A stretch of DNA of 51,674 bases from Tannerella sp. (GTDB lineage: Bacteria > Bacteroidota > Bacteroidia > Bacteroidales > Tannerellaceae): the NCBI GenBank assembly GCA_031265585.1, contig JAISCL010000220.1:1-51674 (forward strand), read 5' to 3'. This document shows, in pieces, positions 9,401 through 18,185 of this stretch. Within the stretch, counting starts at the first letter, position 1. Each line of letters starts with the position of its first letter. The position numbers and the translations under genes are program-made. The notes under the pieces are model-generated. The model did no database searches, had not been told where the DNA came from, and worked only from the letters and a program-made list of their open reading frames with translations.

Positions 9401-10582
9401 TTATTTTTCATTGCCCCACAGTTTCGGGTTGTTTCCTGCATTTTTGCGCCACTCGTGGCGCCAGCGGTGTATGTCCTGTACGCTGATCATGGGTTTGGGG
9501 CGGCGCAGGTCTTTGTCCGGGGCAGGCGGCAGGGCGGCGGCTTCGGTCTGGTACCAGTAGGCGACGGTTCCGATATCGAGCGTCATGTTGTTGTTGTGGC
9601 CGTGTTCGATGGTTGCCTTGAGGGATTTTTCGAAGAAGACGGGGTCGTTGATGAAAAAGCGGTAGACGTGCGTGCGTCCCAGCCAGCCGATGTCGTTATT
9701 GACGCGGGGATAGCCGTAGTAGGGGTGATGGAAGGGTTCCTTCGGGCACCAGGAGGTGTTGAAGAAGTCTTCCGTTCCGGTGCCGGTCATGCCGGGCATT
9801 TCTTCGCCGTCGATGTACCACATGTCGTCTCCTTCGCCGTACCATAGGGGCGAGGGGCAGTGCACGTAATAGTTGAGGCCGACGAAATGTCCCTTTCCCT
9901 TGATGTCGGCGAAGACGTAGTTGTTTTTCCCGTCCCGGTTTTCTCCCATGTGTCCGGTCAGGCCCCACTCGGTTTCGCCTTCGGGGAGGGCGCCGGTCAG
10001 TTCGTGGTTGTACCAGGCGTGGAAGCGTCCGGCGTCTGCGGGGAGCTGTTTGAGTTCGAGATAGTCGACGTAATAGTAAAAGGAGGTGATTGATTTCCCG
10101 GTCTGGTTTTCGATCTCAATGCGCGCGCCTGCAGCGAAGGGCATGGCGAAGTAGGAGACCATCCCCGTGCCGTTGGCCGGGCCGGCGGCGAGGGGGAAGG
10201 ACGAGAAGTTGTACTGCTCGTTCCAGCCCTGTCCGAAGAAGGGGCCGATGGGCGATTCCACCGACGGGCGGTCACTGCCGTCCCAGTACATGCGCAGGAT
10301 GACGTCGTTCCGGCTGAGTTCGCCCGGGCCGGGTGCAATCGTGATCCAGATGTGGTTGATAATCCCGGCGCCCTGCACGTCAAAGAGGACGGCCCTGTCG
10401 CCGTCTTTTATTTCCCGGAGGTGGTCGCCGTTGTTGCCGCTCCTGTCATAGCTGCTGACGCGCCGGTTCTTGACGCCGCTGCGGATCTTTGACAGGCCGT
10501 ACATTTCACTGCCGATCTCCTGCCCCGCACCGCAGAGGGTGAAAAGGACGAGGGAGATGCCTGTAAGCCAAATTTTTTTCAT
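9401..10582 (-). CDS. GH172 (DUF2961) family glycosidase, secreted, copy 1
   Basis: 393 residues with a signal peptide (MKKIWLTGISLVLFTLCGAGQ). The DUF2961 core is clear: GAGIINHIWIT near 71, ILRMYWDG near 95, PIGPFFGQGW near 111, then WYGEGDDMWYIDGEE and GTGTEDFF. DUF2961 is now family GH172, which contains alpha-D-fructofuranosidase/difructose-dianhydride enzymes and exo-alpha-D-arabinofuranosidases. The two glutamates expected to be catalytic fall at E250 (YGEG) and E271 (GTED), with the same 21-residue spacing I recall from the characterised Bifidobacterium enzyme. It lies between the GH116 gene and fucI on one strand. The paralogue at 14488-15648 is clearly diverged, so the two probably attack different linkages or act at different steps. 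Its GC-rich composition matches fucI rather than its paralogue. Confidence 0.92.
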   Translation of the reverse strand: MKKIWLTGISLVLFTLCGAGQEIGSEMYGLSKIRSGVKNRRVSSYDRSGNNGDHLREIKDGDRAVLFDVQGAGIINHIWITIAPGPGELSRNDVILRMYWDGSDRPSVESPIGPFFGQGWNEQYNFSSFPLAAGPANGTGMVSYFAMPFAAGARIEIENQTGKSITSFYYYVDYLELKQLPADAGRFHAWYNHELTGALPEGETEWGLTGHMGENRDGKNNYVFADIKGKGHFVGLNYYVHCPSPLWYGEGDDMWYIDGEEMPGMTGTGTEDFFNTSWCPKEPFHHPYYGYPRVNNDIGWLGRTHVYRFFINDPVFFEKSLKATIEHGHNNNMTLDIGTVAYWYQTEAAALPPAPDKDLRRPKPMISVQDIHRWRHEWRKNAGNNPKLWGNEK

Positions 10583-10605
10583 AGATAATGCGTATTAAAT
10601 GAGTA

Positions 10606-10704
10606 TTACTGTTTTTCCAGGTAGAGGTTTTCAAAATGAAATTTGTTCCCTGCTTCGTTTTTCCGGATCCGGTATGCGATCAGGCAAAAGACTGCTTTTT
10701 TCAT
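10606..10704 (-). CDS. 32-residue ORF abutting the GH116 stop; probable gene remnant
   Basis: An ATG at 10702-10704 follows the TAA stop of the GH116 gene without a gap and opens a 32-codon frame ending at 10606. It starts with a signal-peptide-like MKKAVFCLIAY and then turns polar, ending HFENLYLEKQ. That tail has the look of the last beta-strand of a jelly-roll or DUF1080-like enzyme, which suggests a gene that lost its middle. The zero-gap junction would allow translational coupling to GH116. I do not recognise a function. The remnant reading is inference from the abrupt change in character after residue 11. Confidence 0.35.
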   Translation of the reverse strand: MKKAVFCLIAYRIRKNEAGNKFHFENLYLEKQ

Positions 10705-13700
10705 TTACTTGAAAATGTTTTTAATTTCACCGGCTGATACGCCGAACAGCTTTTCCGCAATCGGATCCAGGTCTTTTTCCTCACCGATGAAATGATAAAC
10801 CGCATGTTTATGGGAGAGGGAGGTCTCCGGGTCTAAAAACGCGGCGGGCGACACGCTTTCCAGTTCAAGGAAAGGCCCCATGATGCTTCCGTCTTCGAGC
10901 GGGCCGTCGTTATAGGCATTCATGGCGTCTCCCTTCAGGGGGTCTTTTGCCGGGTTCCATTCCTGGTTCAGGTATACGGCCTCCCGGTCCACATCGTAGA
11001 CTGTAACCGTCAGGTGCTTTGCGACCGGGTCGTAGTTGCCGGCGACGGAGGTCGTGCGTTTGCCGTTCAGGCCCAGCTTACTCCTGTATTTTCCGTCTGT
11101 CTTGAGATAGATCGCATGGCCTTTGATTTTTAGCCTGTCCGGGGGTATTTCCCCGAAATAGTCGGAAGTTACGATCTTCCCGCGTTCCGCCTCGCTGCCT
11201 TCGTTGAAGGGGATGACCGTGACGCCTCCGGGCGAGGGGTTGAACATGTCCAGGATCCAGATGCAGACGGTTCCGGTCTGTTCCGTCCATTTAAAATCAT
11301 TCAGGTTCGTCATCCGGTTGTCCGTCGTGTATGCAACCGCGCTGACAGCCGGGGGGAGGTCAATGCCGAGGCCCTGCCGGATTTCAGGCGTTTCGATCAG
11401 GGTAACCGTCCGGTCGACACGCAGCTTGAGGCTGTTTCCCCGATAATTCGTCACCTCCATTTCTTTCCGGAGGGAAATGGATTTGCCGCTTTCCGCCGTG
11501 ACCTCCCACGGTTCGATATCGATCGGCTTGGGCGTATGCCAGTTTTCGTAAACCTGCTCTTTTCCCGGTTCGAAAAAAACGGAGAATTTGCCGCCTTCCG
11601 GGCCTAACCAGAAACGGTTCTCCCCGCCATAGCCGTTCATGTGTTCATCCGGCACAACGGCGTCGAACGCCCTGTAATTGACATATCCGAGGCTTTTCCC
11701 CGACAGCCCCCCGGCCGTAGCGGTAAAAACCTTTGCCTGATACTTCGGCGATACAATAATCTGCGACTGACCTCCATTTCCGGATAATACGGCTACTTTT
11801 TCTTCCTTACCGGACAGAAAATGCAGGTCATAACCAAATGTTCCCTTTTCCATTTCATTCATATTCGTTTCTTTTTGCGTTGTTAAAGCTACTTCCACAT
11901 TCGATACGAGGCATTTCTTTACATTGACGGCGCCGTACTTCACATCCAGGAAAGGCTTCCCGTTTTTCAGGCCGACATTGCCGAATCCCGTAGCGGTAGA
12001 CAGAAAGGAGGTGAAACTGTCGCCGATCCTGGAATCAATATAGAGTGTCCCGTCCACCGCGTCATAGCGAACGCCCGTCAAGCCTTCCAGCAATCCGTAG
12101 CTGGCCATTGCCCTGGCGTACCAGGCGCCACACTCATACTCGTTGAACGGATTCCGGATACGCCCGTCATACCGTTCGCGGCAGGTGCGGACAATTTCCA
12201 GCCCTTTCTCTACCTCGCCTTCAAACATCAAATGCGATGCCACCTGATATTCGATGCCCGTCCAGACTTCATCGCTGTACACAAACGGCAGCTGGGGCTT
12301 GCCTCCCTTGGGCCAGCTGCATAACAGCAGGCCGCCGTCATTGCCCAGCGCAAAAGTCGGGCGCTGCGGATTGGCATGGTTGCTTAAATTCTTTTTCAGA
12401 TTATAAGCATGGACAGCGACCAGGTGGCTTTTGATCTTATCCCGGTCAATGACTTCGGGCATGCCGCAAACCAGCGACATCCACGAACCCAGTACGCCGT
12501 CCGACAGGCATCCCGTTCCATACTGATATTTGGGGCCTTCCTTCTCTAAAACGGCGACCGCTTCCGGGGTGTACTGCGTATGAAAGGACTGCGCCTTTGT
12601 CGGATCCGGAGCCTTGAGGTCTTTCCAGCGTATATCCTGAATAAAATACTCGCCGTCGAACAGCTTCGTTTCCATATATTCCCGGCTTTTAGACAGCACG
12701 GATTCGTATCTGCTCACATCCTCTCCCAGCGCATCCCCCATCAGGGAGATCGCCTGCAGTGCACCGGAATAAAAACTGTTAATCATCCCGTTAGGGCCCC
12801 AAAATTCAATATCATACGTATTGTGGTGGGGTTCTTCAATCGCGCCTTTTTCATCCGGATCCCAGACAGAGATGCAGTAATCCATGCTTTGCTTTACAGC
12901 CGGATAAATCGCCTGAAGCCAGTCCTTATTCCCGCAGATTCTCCAGTCGCGGTAGACTTTCATAATGCCTCCCAGTTGCCCGTCGGCAGCCGAATGAAAA
13001 TCATGAATCACCGGACGTATCGGAAGATTCGAACGGAAGGCCTGATGCCCCCTCTTATCCTGGCTTACAAAAAACTCCGTTTCACGCAGGGTTCTTTCCA
13101 TTTCGGGAAACAGATGGGGTACAGCCTGCGCATAATTCCATACATGCGTGCAGGATCCGTGGCAGGAGCCCCAGGTATCCCCGCATCCTTCCCAGTTCCA
13201 CATCCTTCCGTCAAACTGCCTGAAAACGGTAGGAGATTTCAGGATGGTCAGGTTCGCTGCAATCGCTTCCGTCACTTCCGCCGGCAGGGAAGTGTTATAA
13301 AAGGCGCCGGTAAATAACTGCGTCTTATTCTTCAAATCCGTATAATTGGCAAGCCAGTAGGCGGCCACCTCATCCACGCTGCTAAATCTGTTGCTGTACC
13401 AGGGTCTGTAATAACCGCTTCCCGTGTTATCATAGTCCGCAAATGCCGGATTGTCCGGAAGATCCCTGTCGCTTCCGGGTTCTCCCCCGTGCCGCTGGTT
13501 CGAGCAGGGAACATACCAGGACATATACAGCTTCACCGATTTTGTCTCTCCCGGTTTCATCTTTAGCGGAACAAACAGTGACCCGCCGGGAGCGCCCGGT
13601 TCGCGTTCCTTGTTTGCCGGCATCGCGCCGCGGCTTATCTGATTCCAGCAAATCGTAAGCGGATCAAACCAGGCGCCCCTAAACCAGTTATGATTGACGA

Positions 13701-14403
13701 CCGTCTCCGGTTCGTCCGTAAAAATCGCAAATTCACCTTCATGATACGGTTCATCCGGATGGCCGGTCTGACAAAGGACAAACCCGTTTTTAAAAGAACG
13801 GATATACGAATCTCCCCTTCCGTGAACATACATAAAATTACGGGCATTATAGGAAAAAACGGCATCCAGTTCGTCTTTACCCGTATTGGTAAACTGATAT
13901 TCAAATCCTCCGACCGGCAGGCCCGAATGATCGGCATCCGTCGGTATAAAGGGATTCCATGCGGTGATTTTAACCTCTATCGGCATTTCCCGGTCTTTCA
14001 GTTCGATTTCGGCAAAGGGGAAACGCGCCTGAAACGCGGATTCCTTAAATCTCGGAAGGCCCCATGTTCCTCCTCCTCCCAGCGCGGAGAGGGGCATCCC
14101 GAACTTTTTCCAGTCGGGCACAGGCCCTTCCAGCACTTTGGCCCCGTTCTCGACGCCTTTCAGGTACAAGGCGGCAAACATGGCCGGTTCATGGAATACC
14201 TCCGGACGGTGCCGCAAAGACATATTGGAAACAGCGCCGGTGCCTTCCACGCAAAACATGCCTGTTCCCAGTCCGCCAATCGGAAAGGCGATCCTGTTCG
14301 TATAATTCCCCTCATACTTCGTATTAAAGTTCCTCTTGCTTTCCTCTGTATTGCAGGCGCACAGGAGTACCGCCGCCAGCATAAAATAAATGTTTTTTTT
14401 CAT
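10705..14403 (-). CDS. Large GH116-type glycosidase lipoprotein
   Basis: 1232 residues with a lipoprotein signal (LAAVLLCACN, Cys near 17). Residues about 30-330 match the GBA2-like N-terminal beta domain (RIAFPIGGLGTGMFCVEG, YNARNFMYVHG). Residues about 390-830 match the alpha-toroid catalytic domain (NWEGCGDTWGSCHGSCTHVWNYAQ near 405, YDIEFWGPNGMINSFYSGAL near 530). D531 in NTYD sits where GH116 enzymes place the acid/base Asp; that is by recollection of the family. An additional C-terminal region of about 400 residues makes it longer than typical GH116 (about 800-900) and I do not recognise it. Known GH116 activities include beta-glucosidase, beta-xylosidase, glucosylceramidase and, more recently, exo-beta-D-arabinofuranosidase. 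Neighbouring GH172 genes favour the last. A LacI-type operator-like site lies 34-51 bp upstream. Confidence 0.9.
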   Translation of the reverse strand: MKKNIYFMLAAVLLCACNTEESKRNFNTKYEGNYTNRIAFPIGGLGTGMFCVEGTGAVSNMSLRHRPEVFHEPAMFAALYLKGVENGAKVLEGPVPDWKKFGMPLSALGGGGTWGLPRFKESAFQARFPFAEIELKDREMPIEVKITAWNPFIPTDADHSGLPVGGFEYQFTNTGKDELDAVFSYNARNFMYVHGRGDSYIRSFKNGFVLCQTGHPDEPYHEGEFAIFTDEPETVVNHNWFRGAWFDPLTICWNQISRGAMPANKEREPGAPGGSLFVPLKMKPGETKSVKLYMSWYVPCSNQRHGGEPGSDRDLPDNPAFADYDNTGSGYYRPWYSNRFSSVDEVAAYWLANYTDLKNKTQLFTGAFYNTSLPAEVTEAIAANLTILKSPTVFRQFDGRMWNWEGCGDTWGSCHGSCTHVWNYAQAVPHLFPEMERTLRETEFFVSQDKRGHQAFRSNLPIRPVIHDFHSAADGQLGGIMKVYRDWRICGNKDWLQAIYPAVKQSMDYCISVWDPDEKGAIEEPHHNTYDIEFWGPNGMINSFYSGALQAISLMGDALGEDVSRYESVLSKSREYMETKLFDGEYFIQDIRWKDLKAPDPTKAQSFHTQYTPEAVAVLEKEGPKYQYGTGCLSDGVLGSWMSLVCGMPEVIDRDKIKSHLVAVHAYNLKKNLSNHANPQRPTFALGNDGGLLLCSWPKGGKPQLPFVYSDEVWTGIEYQVASHLMFEGEVEKGLEIVRTCRERYDGRIRNPFNEYECGAWYARAMASYGLLEGLTGVRYDAVDGTLYIDSRIGDSFTSFLSTATGFGNVGLKNGKPFLDVKYGAVNVKKCLVSNVEVALTTQKETNMNEMEKGTFGYDLHFLSGKEEKVAVLSGNGGQSQIIVSPKYQAKVFTATAGGLSGKSLGYVNYRAFDAVVPDEHMNGYGGENRFWLGPEGGKFSVFFEPGKEQVYENWHTPKPIDIEPWEVTAESGKSISLRKEMEVTNYRGNSLKLRVDRTVTLIETPEIRQGLGIDLPPAVSAVAYTTDNRMTNLNDFKWTEQTGTVCIWILDMFNPSPGGVTVIPFNEGSEAERGKIVTSDYFGEIPPDRLKIKGHAIYLKTDGKYRSKLGLNGKRTTSVAGNYDPVAKHLTVTVYDVDREAVYLNQEWNPAKDPLKGDAMNAYNDGPLEDGSIMGPFLELESVSPAAFLDPETSLSHKHAVYHFIGEEKDLDPIAEKLFGVSAGEIKNIFK

Positions 14404-14437
14404 TGTATATAACAGGTTTTGTTCTTTAAAAACTAAG

Positions 14438-14454
14438 TCAATCGTTTAAGCAAA
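14438..14454. promoter_or_regulatory. LacI-type operator-like site before the GH116 gene
   Basis: TCAATCGTTTAAGCAAA shares the CGTTTAAGCAAA half-site with the site in front of lacI. On the opposite strand it matches, with one difference, the site in front of the transporter. A central CG flanked by A/T-rich half-sites is the usual form of LacI-family operators. It lies in the 84-bp gap between the GH172 copy 2 stop and the GH116 start, so GH116 may have its own regulated promoter. Confidence 0.6.
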
Positions 14455-14487
14455 CTTTTTAAATTGAAAGTTATCAATTGTCCACTG

Positions 14488-15648
14488 TCAATTCACTTCC
14501 AGTTCTTCCCATTTCGGTAATTCAGGGAATTTAGCATGTGGTTCCGTCTGGTACCAGTACGTTACGGAAGATATATCCGACTGTTGGGGCAGATAGCGTC
14601 CTCCGTGACGCCAGCCCAGATCCTGTATCGTTATCCGCAGATCTTTTTCAAAACGAACCGGATCGGTGATATGCCAGCGATACAGCCCGAAACGTTGCTG
14701 TGAACGGTAGGTTCCGTCCGGACGTATGACCTGGTGCAAACCGGCATAAGGGGTGCAGAACTCTTTATACTGGCCTTCACGGTCAAAGTTATAGGATCCG
14801 CAGAAATAATCCTCCGTACCGGTGCCGCAGATCGTCGGGAATTTCGTATCTCCGTCCATAAAGAACTTGATTTCTCCTTCTCCCCACCAGCCGTTATTAT
14901 TGACGCCCCACGCCATATAGACGCCTACATAATGTCCTTTTCCCTTTACGTTATCAATAACGGTATAGTCCGAGGTCACATTGGGATTGGTTCTTCTCCA
15001 CTGCGCATGGAAATAACCGGCATCTTCGGGCACCTCCGTCAGTGTATAGTCAACCTGGTAATATAAAGTCATCGGATCATGACCGTTGATGTTTTCCATA
15101 GTGATCCTGCATTTTTTGCGGAAAGGCATCGTCCAATAGCAGTTGAACGCACTACCCGGATTTACACAGACCGCCAGGGAGGATAACGGTGCATAGACCC
15201 CCCACCCCATCCCGAAAAAATCGCCGACAGGACATTCTACGGAAGGTACTTTTTCATCATCCCAGTAAATACGCAGAATGGTAAACCGCCAGTTGCCCGT
15301 AGGAGTCATCCAGATATGCTGAATCGCACCCGGCCCTTCCATTTCGGCGATGGTCACCGTTTCGCCGGACTCGATCCGGATAAACGGATTGACTTTCCAC
15401 CCCTGCCCCAGGTCACGGGCGGCATTAGAGGCATTCGCTACATTCTTTTTATCCCTGTCTTTCGGATCGGCCATCCCGCCTTTCCCTTTTTCGCCCGTGA
15501 AATTTTCAGGGCTTATGGAGCGCGTTTTGGCATCCGACAAACGATACAGATTTCCCATATTGCTGTTCAACCCGTCATACGGATATTGCTGGGCAAGCAT
15601 TAAAGACGAACAGACAAAACATACGAAGAAGAAAATTACTTTTTTCAT
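14488..15648 (-). CDS. GH172 (DUF2961) family glycosidase, secreted, copy 2
   Basis: 386 residues with a signal peptide (to about 20, LMLAQQ). GH172 signatures are GPGAIQHIWMT near 105, ILRIYWDDEKVPSVECPVGDFFGMGWG near 124-150, KGKGHYVGVY near 235, WWGEGEIKFFMDGD and GTGTEDYFCGSYNF. The likely catalytic glutamates are E257 and E279 (spacing 22 here, 21 in copy 1, because of a one-residue difference in the intervening loop). Substrate expectation is exo-alpha-D-arabinofuranoside or alpha-fructofuranoside release. It follows the FucP-type transporter with only 20 bp between, so the two are almost surely cotranscribed and the released monosaccharide is a candidate substrate of that transporter. 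Much of its sequence differs from copy 1, which argues against a recent duplication. Confidence 0.93.
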   Translation of the reverse strand: MKKVIFFFVCFVCSSLMLAQQYPYDGLNSNMGNLYRLSDAKTRSISPENFTGEKGKGGMADPKDRDKKNVANASNAARDLGQGWKVNPFIRIESGETVTIAEMEGPGAIQHIWMTPTGNWRFTILRIYWDDEKVPSVECPVGDFFGMGWGVYAPLSSLAVCVNPGSAFNCYWTMPFRKKCRITMENINGHDPMTLYYQVDYTLTEVPEDAGYFHAQWRRTNPNVTSDYTVIDNVKGKGHYVGVYMAWGVNNNGWWGEGEIKFFMDGDTKFPTICGTGTEDYFCGSYNFDREGQYKEFCTPYAGLHQVIRPDGTYRSQQRFGLYRWHITDPVRFEKDLRITIQDLGWRHGGRYLPQQSDISSVTYWYQTEPHAKFPELPKWEELEVN

Positions 15649-15668
15649 GATATAATAAATTAAATAGT

Positions 15669-17096
15669 TTATAAATCCTGACTGATTTGTTGTTTACGAC
15701 ATACTGTAATACTGTAAACAGCAATAAACCCGAATGCGACGGCAGGAATCCAGTAGGCAAGCGTAATGCTGGATGCATCGGACAAAATGCCCTGGAGCTG
15801 TGTCAATACGGCGGCTCCCGCAATAGCCATGACCATCCCCGACCCTCCGATTTTTGTATCGTCGCCCAATCCTTTGATCCCCGTACCGTAAATGGTAGGA
15901 AACATCAGCGACATACAGCCCGATATACACATCAGTGCGTATACGCCGACAATTCCTTTTCCATAAATAGTAAGGAGGCAGCACACAACGGCTATCACGG
16001 ACAGGGCCGTTAAGATCTTATCGACCCGCACATACTTCATGAGCCATGTGCAGACAAACCGCATCAGTACAAACAGGATCAGGGACATGATATAGTAGGT
16101 GGCGCCGGCCTGTTCAGCCGTCCGGGGCAATAAATCATCCAGTCCGATCCATTCACAGAAAGCATAGAAGCCGCCGGCAACCGGCTCTACCGAACGCAAT
16201 GCGGAAACAATCTCCGCAGCGGAGGCGCTGTTTCCCAGGGAAGCAATCACCGCATCAAAATCCAGCTGCTGCATGACATAACGGATGATAAATGACCAGA
16301 CGGCAATCTGGGCGCCGACGTAAAAGAACTGGGCGACTACTCCCCAAACATAATTCTTATTTTTCGCCAGCCGCCTGAATGTTCCTGCAAAATCAAGCCT
16401 TTGTCCCCCTTCCTTCAGGTTCGGCATACGGGTAAACAGAATGACCAGTAACAGGGCGGCCATCAGGATACCGAGCCAGACATACGTCATCGTCACGGCG
16501 TTTAATTCCGCGCCCTGTATGGCGGCAAGCTCGCCTGTCGAAATTGATTCCCTTTCCGAAGCCGTCAATATATTTAACCGGGACAGGATGAACACCTGGC
16601 TGATCACCACCCCGCTTATGGCTCCGAACGGATTAAAAGACTGTGAAAAGTTCAGCCTCCGCGTAGCCGTTTCCTCGGGACCGATTGCATAGATATACGA
16701 ATTAGCCGAAGTTTCCAGCACGGAAAGTCCCGCAAACAGGATAAAAATGGCAAACAGATACATGATAAAACTGATGTCCGCATTTGCTTTCAGGCAAAGC
16801 ATGGCCGGATAAAATAGAAGGCAGCCCAGGATATATAACCCAAGCCCTCCCATCACGCCGGCTTTGTAAGTGTATTTTTTAATAAACAAAGCGCCCGGGA
16901 CAGCGCAGAAGCCATATCCCAGAAGATAACAGACAACCTGTATCCAGGCCGTTTTTGAGTCGGACAGGCTCATGATCCGTTTAAATGCGGCAAGCATCGT
17001 ATCAGTCAGGTTATTGGGAACCGCCCATGCAAAAAACAGCGTGGTCAAGAGAATAAAAGGCCATAACAGGTTTCCGGGTATAATTTTTTGTTTCAT
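15669..17096 (-). CDS. FucP-type sugar:H+ symporter (MFS)
   Basis: 475 residues with about 12 hydrophobic segments. The first reads WPFILLTTLFFAWAVPNNLTD, the FucP-family signature. The acidic residues important in E. coli FucP (D46, E135) have counterparts in D32 (NNLTD) and E128 (LETSANSY). The family imports L-fucose and also D-arabinose or L-galactose with a proton. A central insertion (about 260-330), after the sixth helix, makes it somewhat longer than E. coli FucP (438). It lies between lacI (54 bp upstream, with an operator-like site in the gap) and GH172 copy 2. The most economical reading is an inner-membrane importer for the sugar later isomerised by FucI. The substrate could also be another hexose, because FucP homologues in Bacteroidota carry varied sugars. 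Confidence 0.9.
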   Translation of the reverse strand: MKQKIIPGNLLWPFILLTTLFFAWAVPNNLTDTMLAAFKRIMSLSDSKTAWIQVVCYLLGYGFCAVPGALFIKKYTYKAGVMGGLGLYILGCLLFYPAMLCLKANADISFIMYLFAIFILFAGLSVLETSANSYIYAIGPEETATRRLNFSQSFNPFGAISGVVISQVFILSRLNILTASERESISTGELAAIQGAELNAVTMTYVWLGILMAALLLVILFTRMPNLKEGGQRLDFAGTFRRLAKNKNYVWGVVAQFFYVGAQIAVWSFIIRYVMQQLDFDAVIASLGNSASAAEIVSALRSVEPVAGGFYAFCEWIGLDDLLPRTAEQAGATYYIMSLILFVLMRFVCTWLMKYVRVDKILTALSVIAVVCCLLTIYGKGIVGVYALMCISGCMSLMFPTIYGTGIKGLGDDTKIGGSGMVMAIAGAAVLTQLQGILSDASSITLAYWIPAVAFGFIAVYSITVCRKQQISQDL

Positions 17097-17123
17097 AAGA
17101 TAATAATTTATATATCAATTTCA

Positions 17124-17140
17124 TTTGCTTAATCGTTTAA
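17124..17140. promoter_or_regulatory. LacI-type operator-like site before the FucP-type gene
   Basis: TTTGCTTAATCGTTTAA lies 28 bp upstream of the transporter start. The core TTAATCGTTTAA is a near-perfect palindrome around CG. In reverse complement it gives CGATTAAGCAAA, one base from the CGTTTAAGCAAA of the two other sites. Position and similarity suggest control by the LacI protein encoded just upstream. Confidence 0.65.
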
Positions 17141-17150
17141 CCCCCAGAAG

Positions 17151-18158
17151 CTAATCAACGGGGCTGTTTATAAGAGAAGCCTGCAATTCAATACATTTTT
17201 TATCTTTTGTATTCTCTCTTATCTGTTCAAACAGCAGTTCTACGGCTTTTTTCCCCATTTCCGGCACCGGTTGCCGTATGTATGGAATCGGGATGCTTGT
17301 AAAATCAAACGCATCGCTTTTATCAAAACACACGACCTTCACGTCTTCCGGAATTTGCAGATTCATATCCATCAACTGTTTAATGCCGAGCATGGATAAT
17401 GTATTGGTGGCAAAAAACAGACCGTCTATATGATTCTCTTTCAGCATTAAACTTTCTATTGCGATTGAAACATCATTCGAAATATGCGAATAATTAATTT
17501 CTTTTATAAAATCCGGATTATAGAAGCCGTGTTCCGTTATGGCGTCAATATATCCGCTCTTTCGTTGCTGCATGTGCAGCAGGCGGCTCTTATAAATAAC
17601 CAGTCCGATATTTTTGCAGCCCTGTCCGATCAGGTTCTTCACGGCCTTTCCCGATGCATTATAATTGTCTACGACAACAGCTCCGGCATTTATTTCGGGA
17701 AAGTAACGGTCAATAAGAACCACCGGGATATTACGCTTCACCAGGTCTTCAACGAAAGGCTTGCCGTGTTCCGTGGGCACAATAATAAAGCCGTCCACCG
17801 GCCTGCGCTTCAAAACATTCACCATTTTCTCCAGTTTCAGGTCACTTTCATTCGTATTGGTAATAATTACACTGTAACCGAATTTTTCCGCATGTTCCTG
17901 TATATGAAACGCCAGATTGGCAAAAAACAGATTGGAAATATCCGCAACGATCAGCCCGATTGTCTGAGAGCGCCCCACCCTCAATCCGCGGGCCAGATTA
18001 TTCGGCTCATAATGCATTTCCTTTGCCTTCAACCGGATCTTTTCGGCCATATCCTTACCCACACGCCCCTCTTTTTCCTTTCCGCTAAGGACAAGAGACA
18101 CAGCTGTTATTGAAACGCCTACTTCTTTGGCGATACTTTTGAGAGAAACACGGGCCAT
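17151..18158 (-). CDS. LacI-family transcriptional regulator
   Basis: 335 residues. The N-terminal helix-turn-helix is textbook LacI (SLKSIAKEVGVSITAVSLVLSGKEKEGRVG, residues 5-35) with the hinge helix YEPNNLARGLRVGRSQTIGLIV (about 50-72). A periplasmic-binding-protein-like sensor domain follows (about 62-330; DISNLFFANL, GFIIVPTEHGK, VVLIDRYFP). The ligand is probably a sugar from the adjacent locus, D-arabinose or L-fucose being the obvious candidates; this is inference. It is the first gene of the minus-strand cluster and is transcribed away from the suhB-like gene. Three operator-like sites (18198-18215, 17124-17140, 14438-14454) suggest it controls itself, the transporter and the GH116 gene. 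Confidence 0.95.
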   Translation of the reverse strand: MARVSLKSIAKEVGVSITAVSLVLSGKEKEGRVGKDMAEKIRLKAKEMHYEPNNLARGLRVGRSQTIGLIVADISNLFFANLAFHIQEHAEKFGYSVIITNTNESDLKLEKMVNVLKRRPVDGFIIVPTEHGKPFVEDLVKRNIPVVLIDRYFPEINAGAVVVDNYNASGKAVKNLIGQGCKNIGLVIYKSRLLHMQQRKSGYIDAITEHGFYNPDFIKEINYSHISNDVSIAIESLMLKENHIDGLFFATNTLSMLGIKQLMDMNLQIPEDVKVVCFDKSDAFDFTSIPIPYIRQPVPEMGKKAVELLFEQIRENTKDKKCIELQASLINSPVD

Positions 18159-18185
18159 ATTTTATCTAATGGATTAAATTTGCGG

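Noticed and set aside
9124..9441. ORFs on both strands with repeated heptapeptides (DTYRKTS, RYVSEVF, PIRIGSF)
   Set aside because: They exist only because array B has a 21-bp period and no stop codons in several frames. No start signals or conserved flanks support coding.
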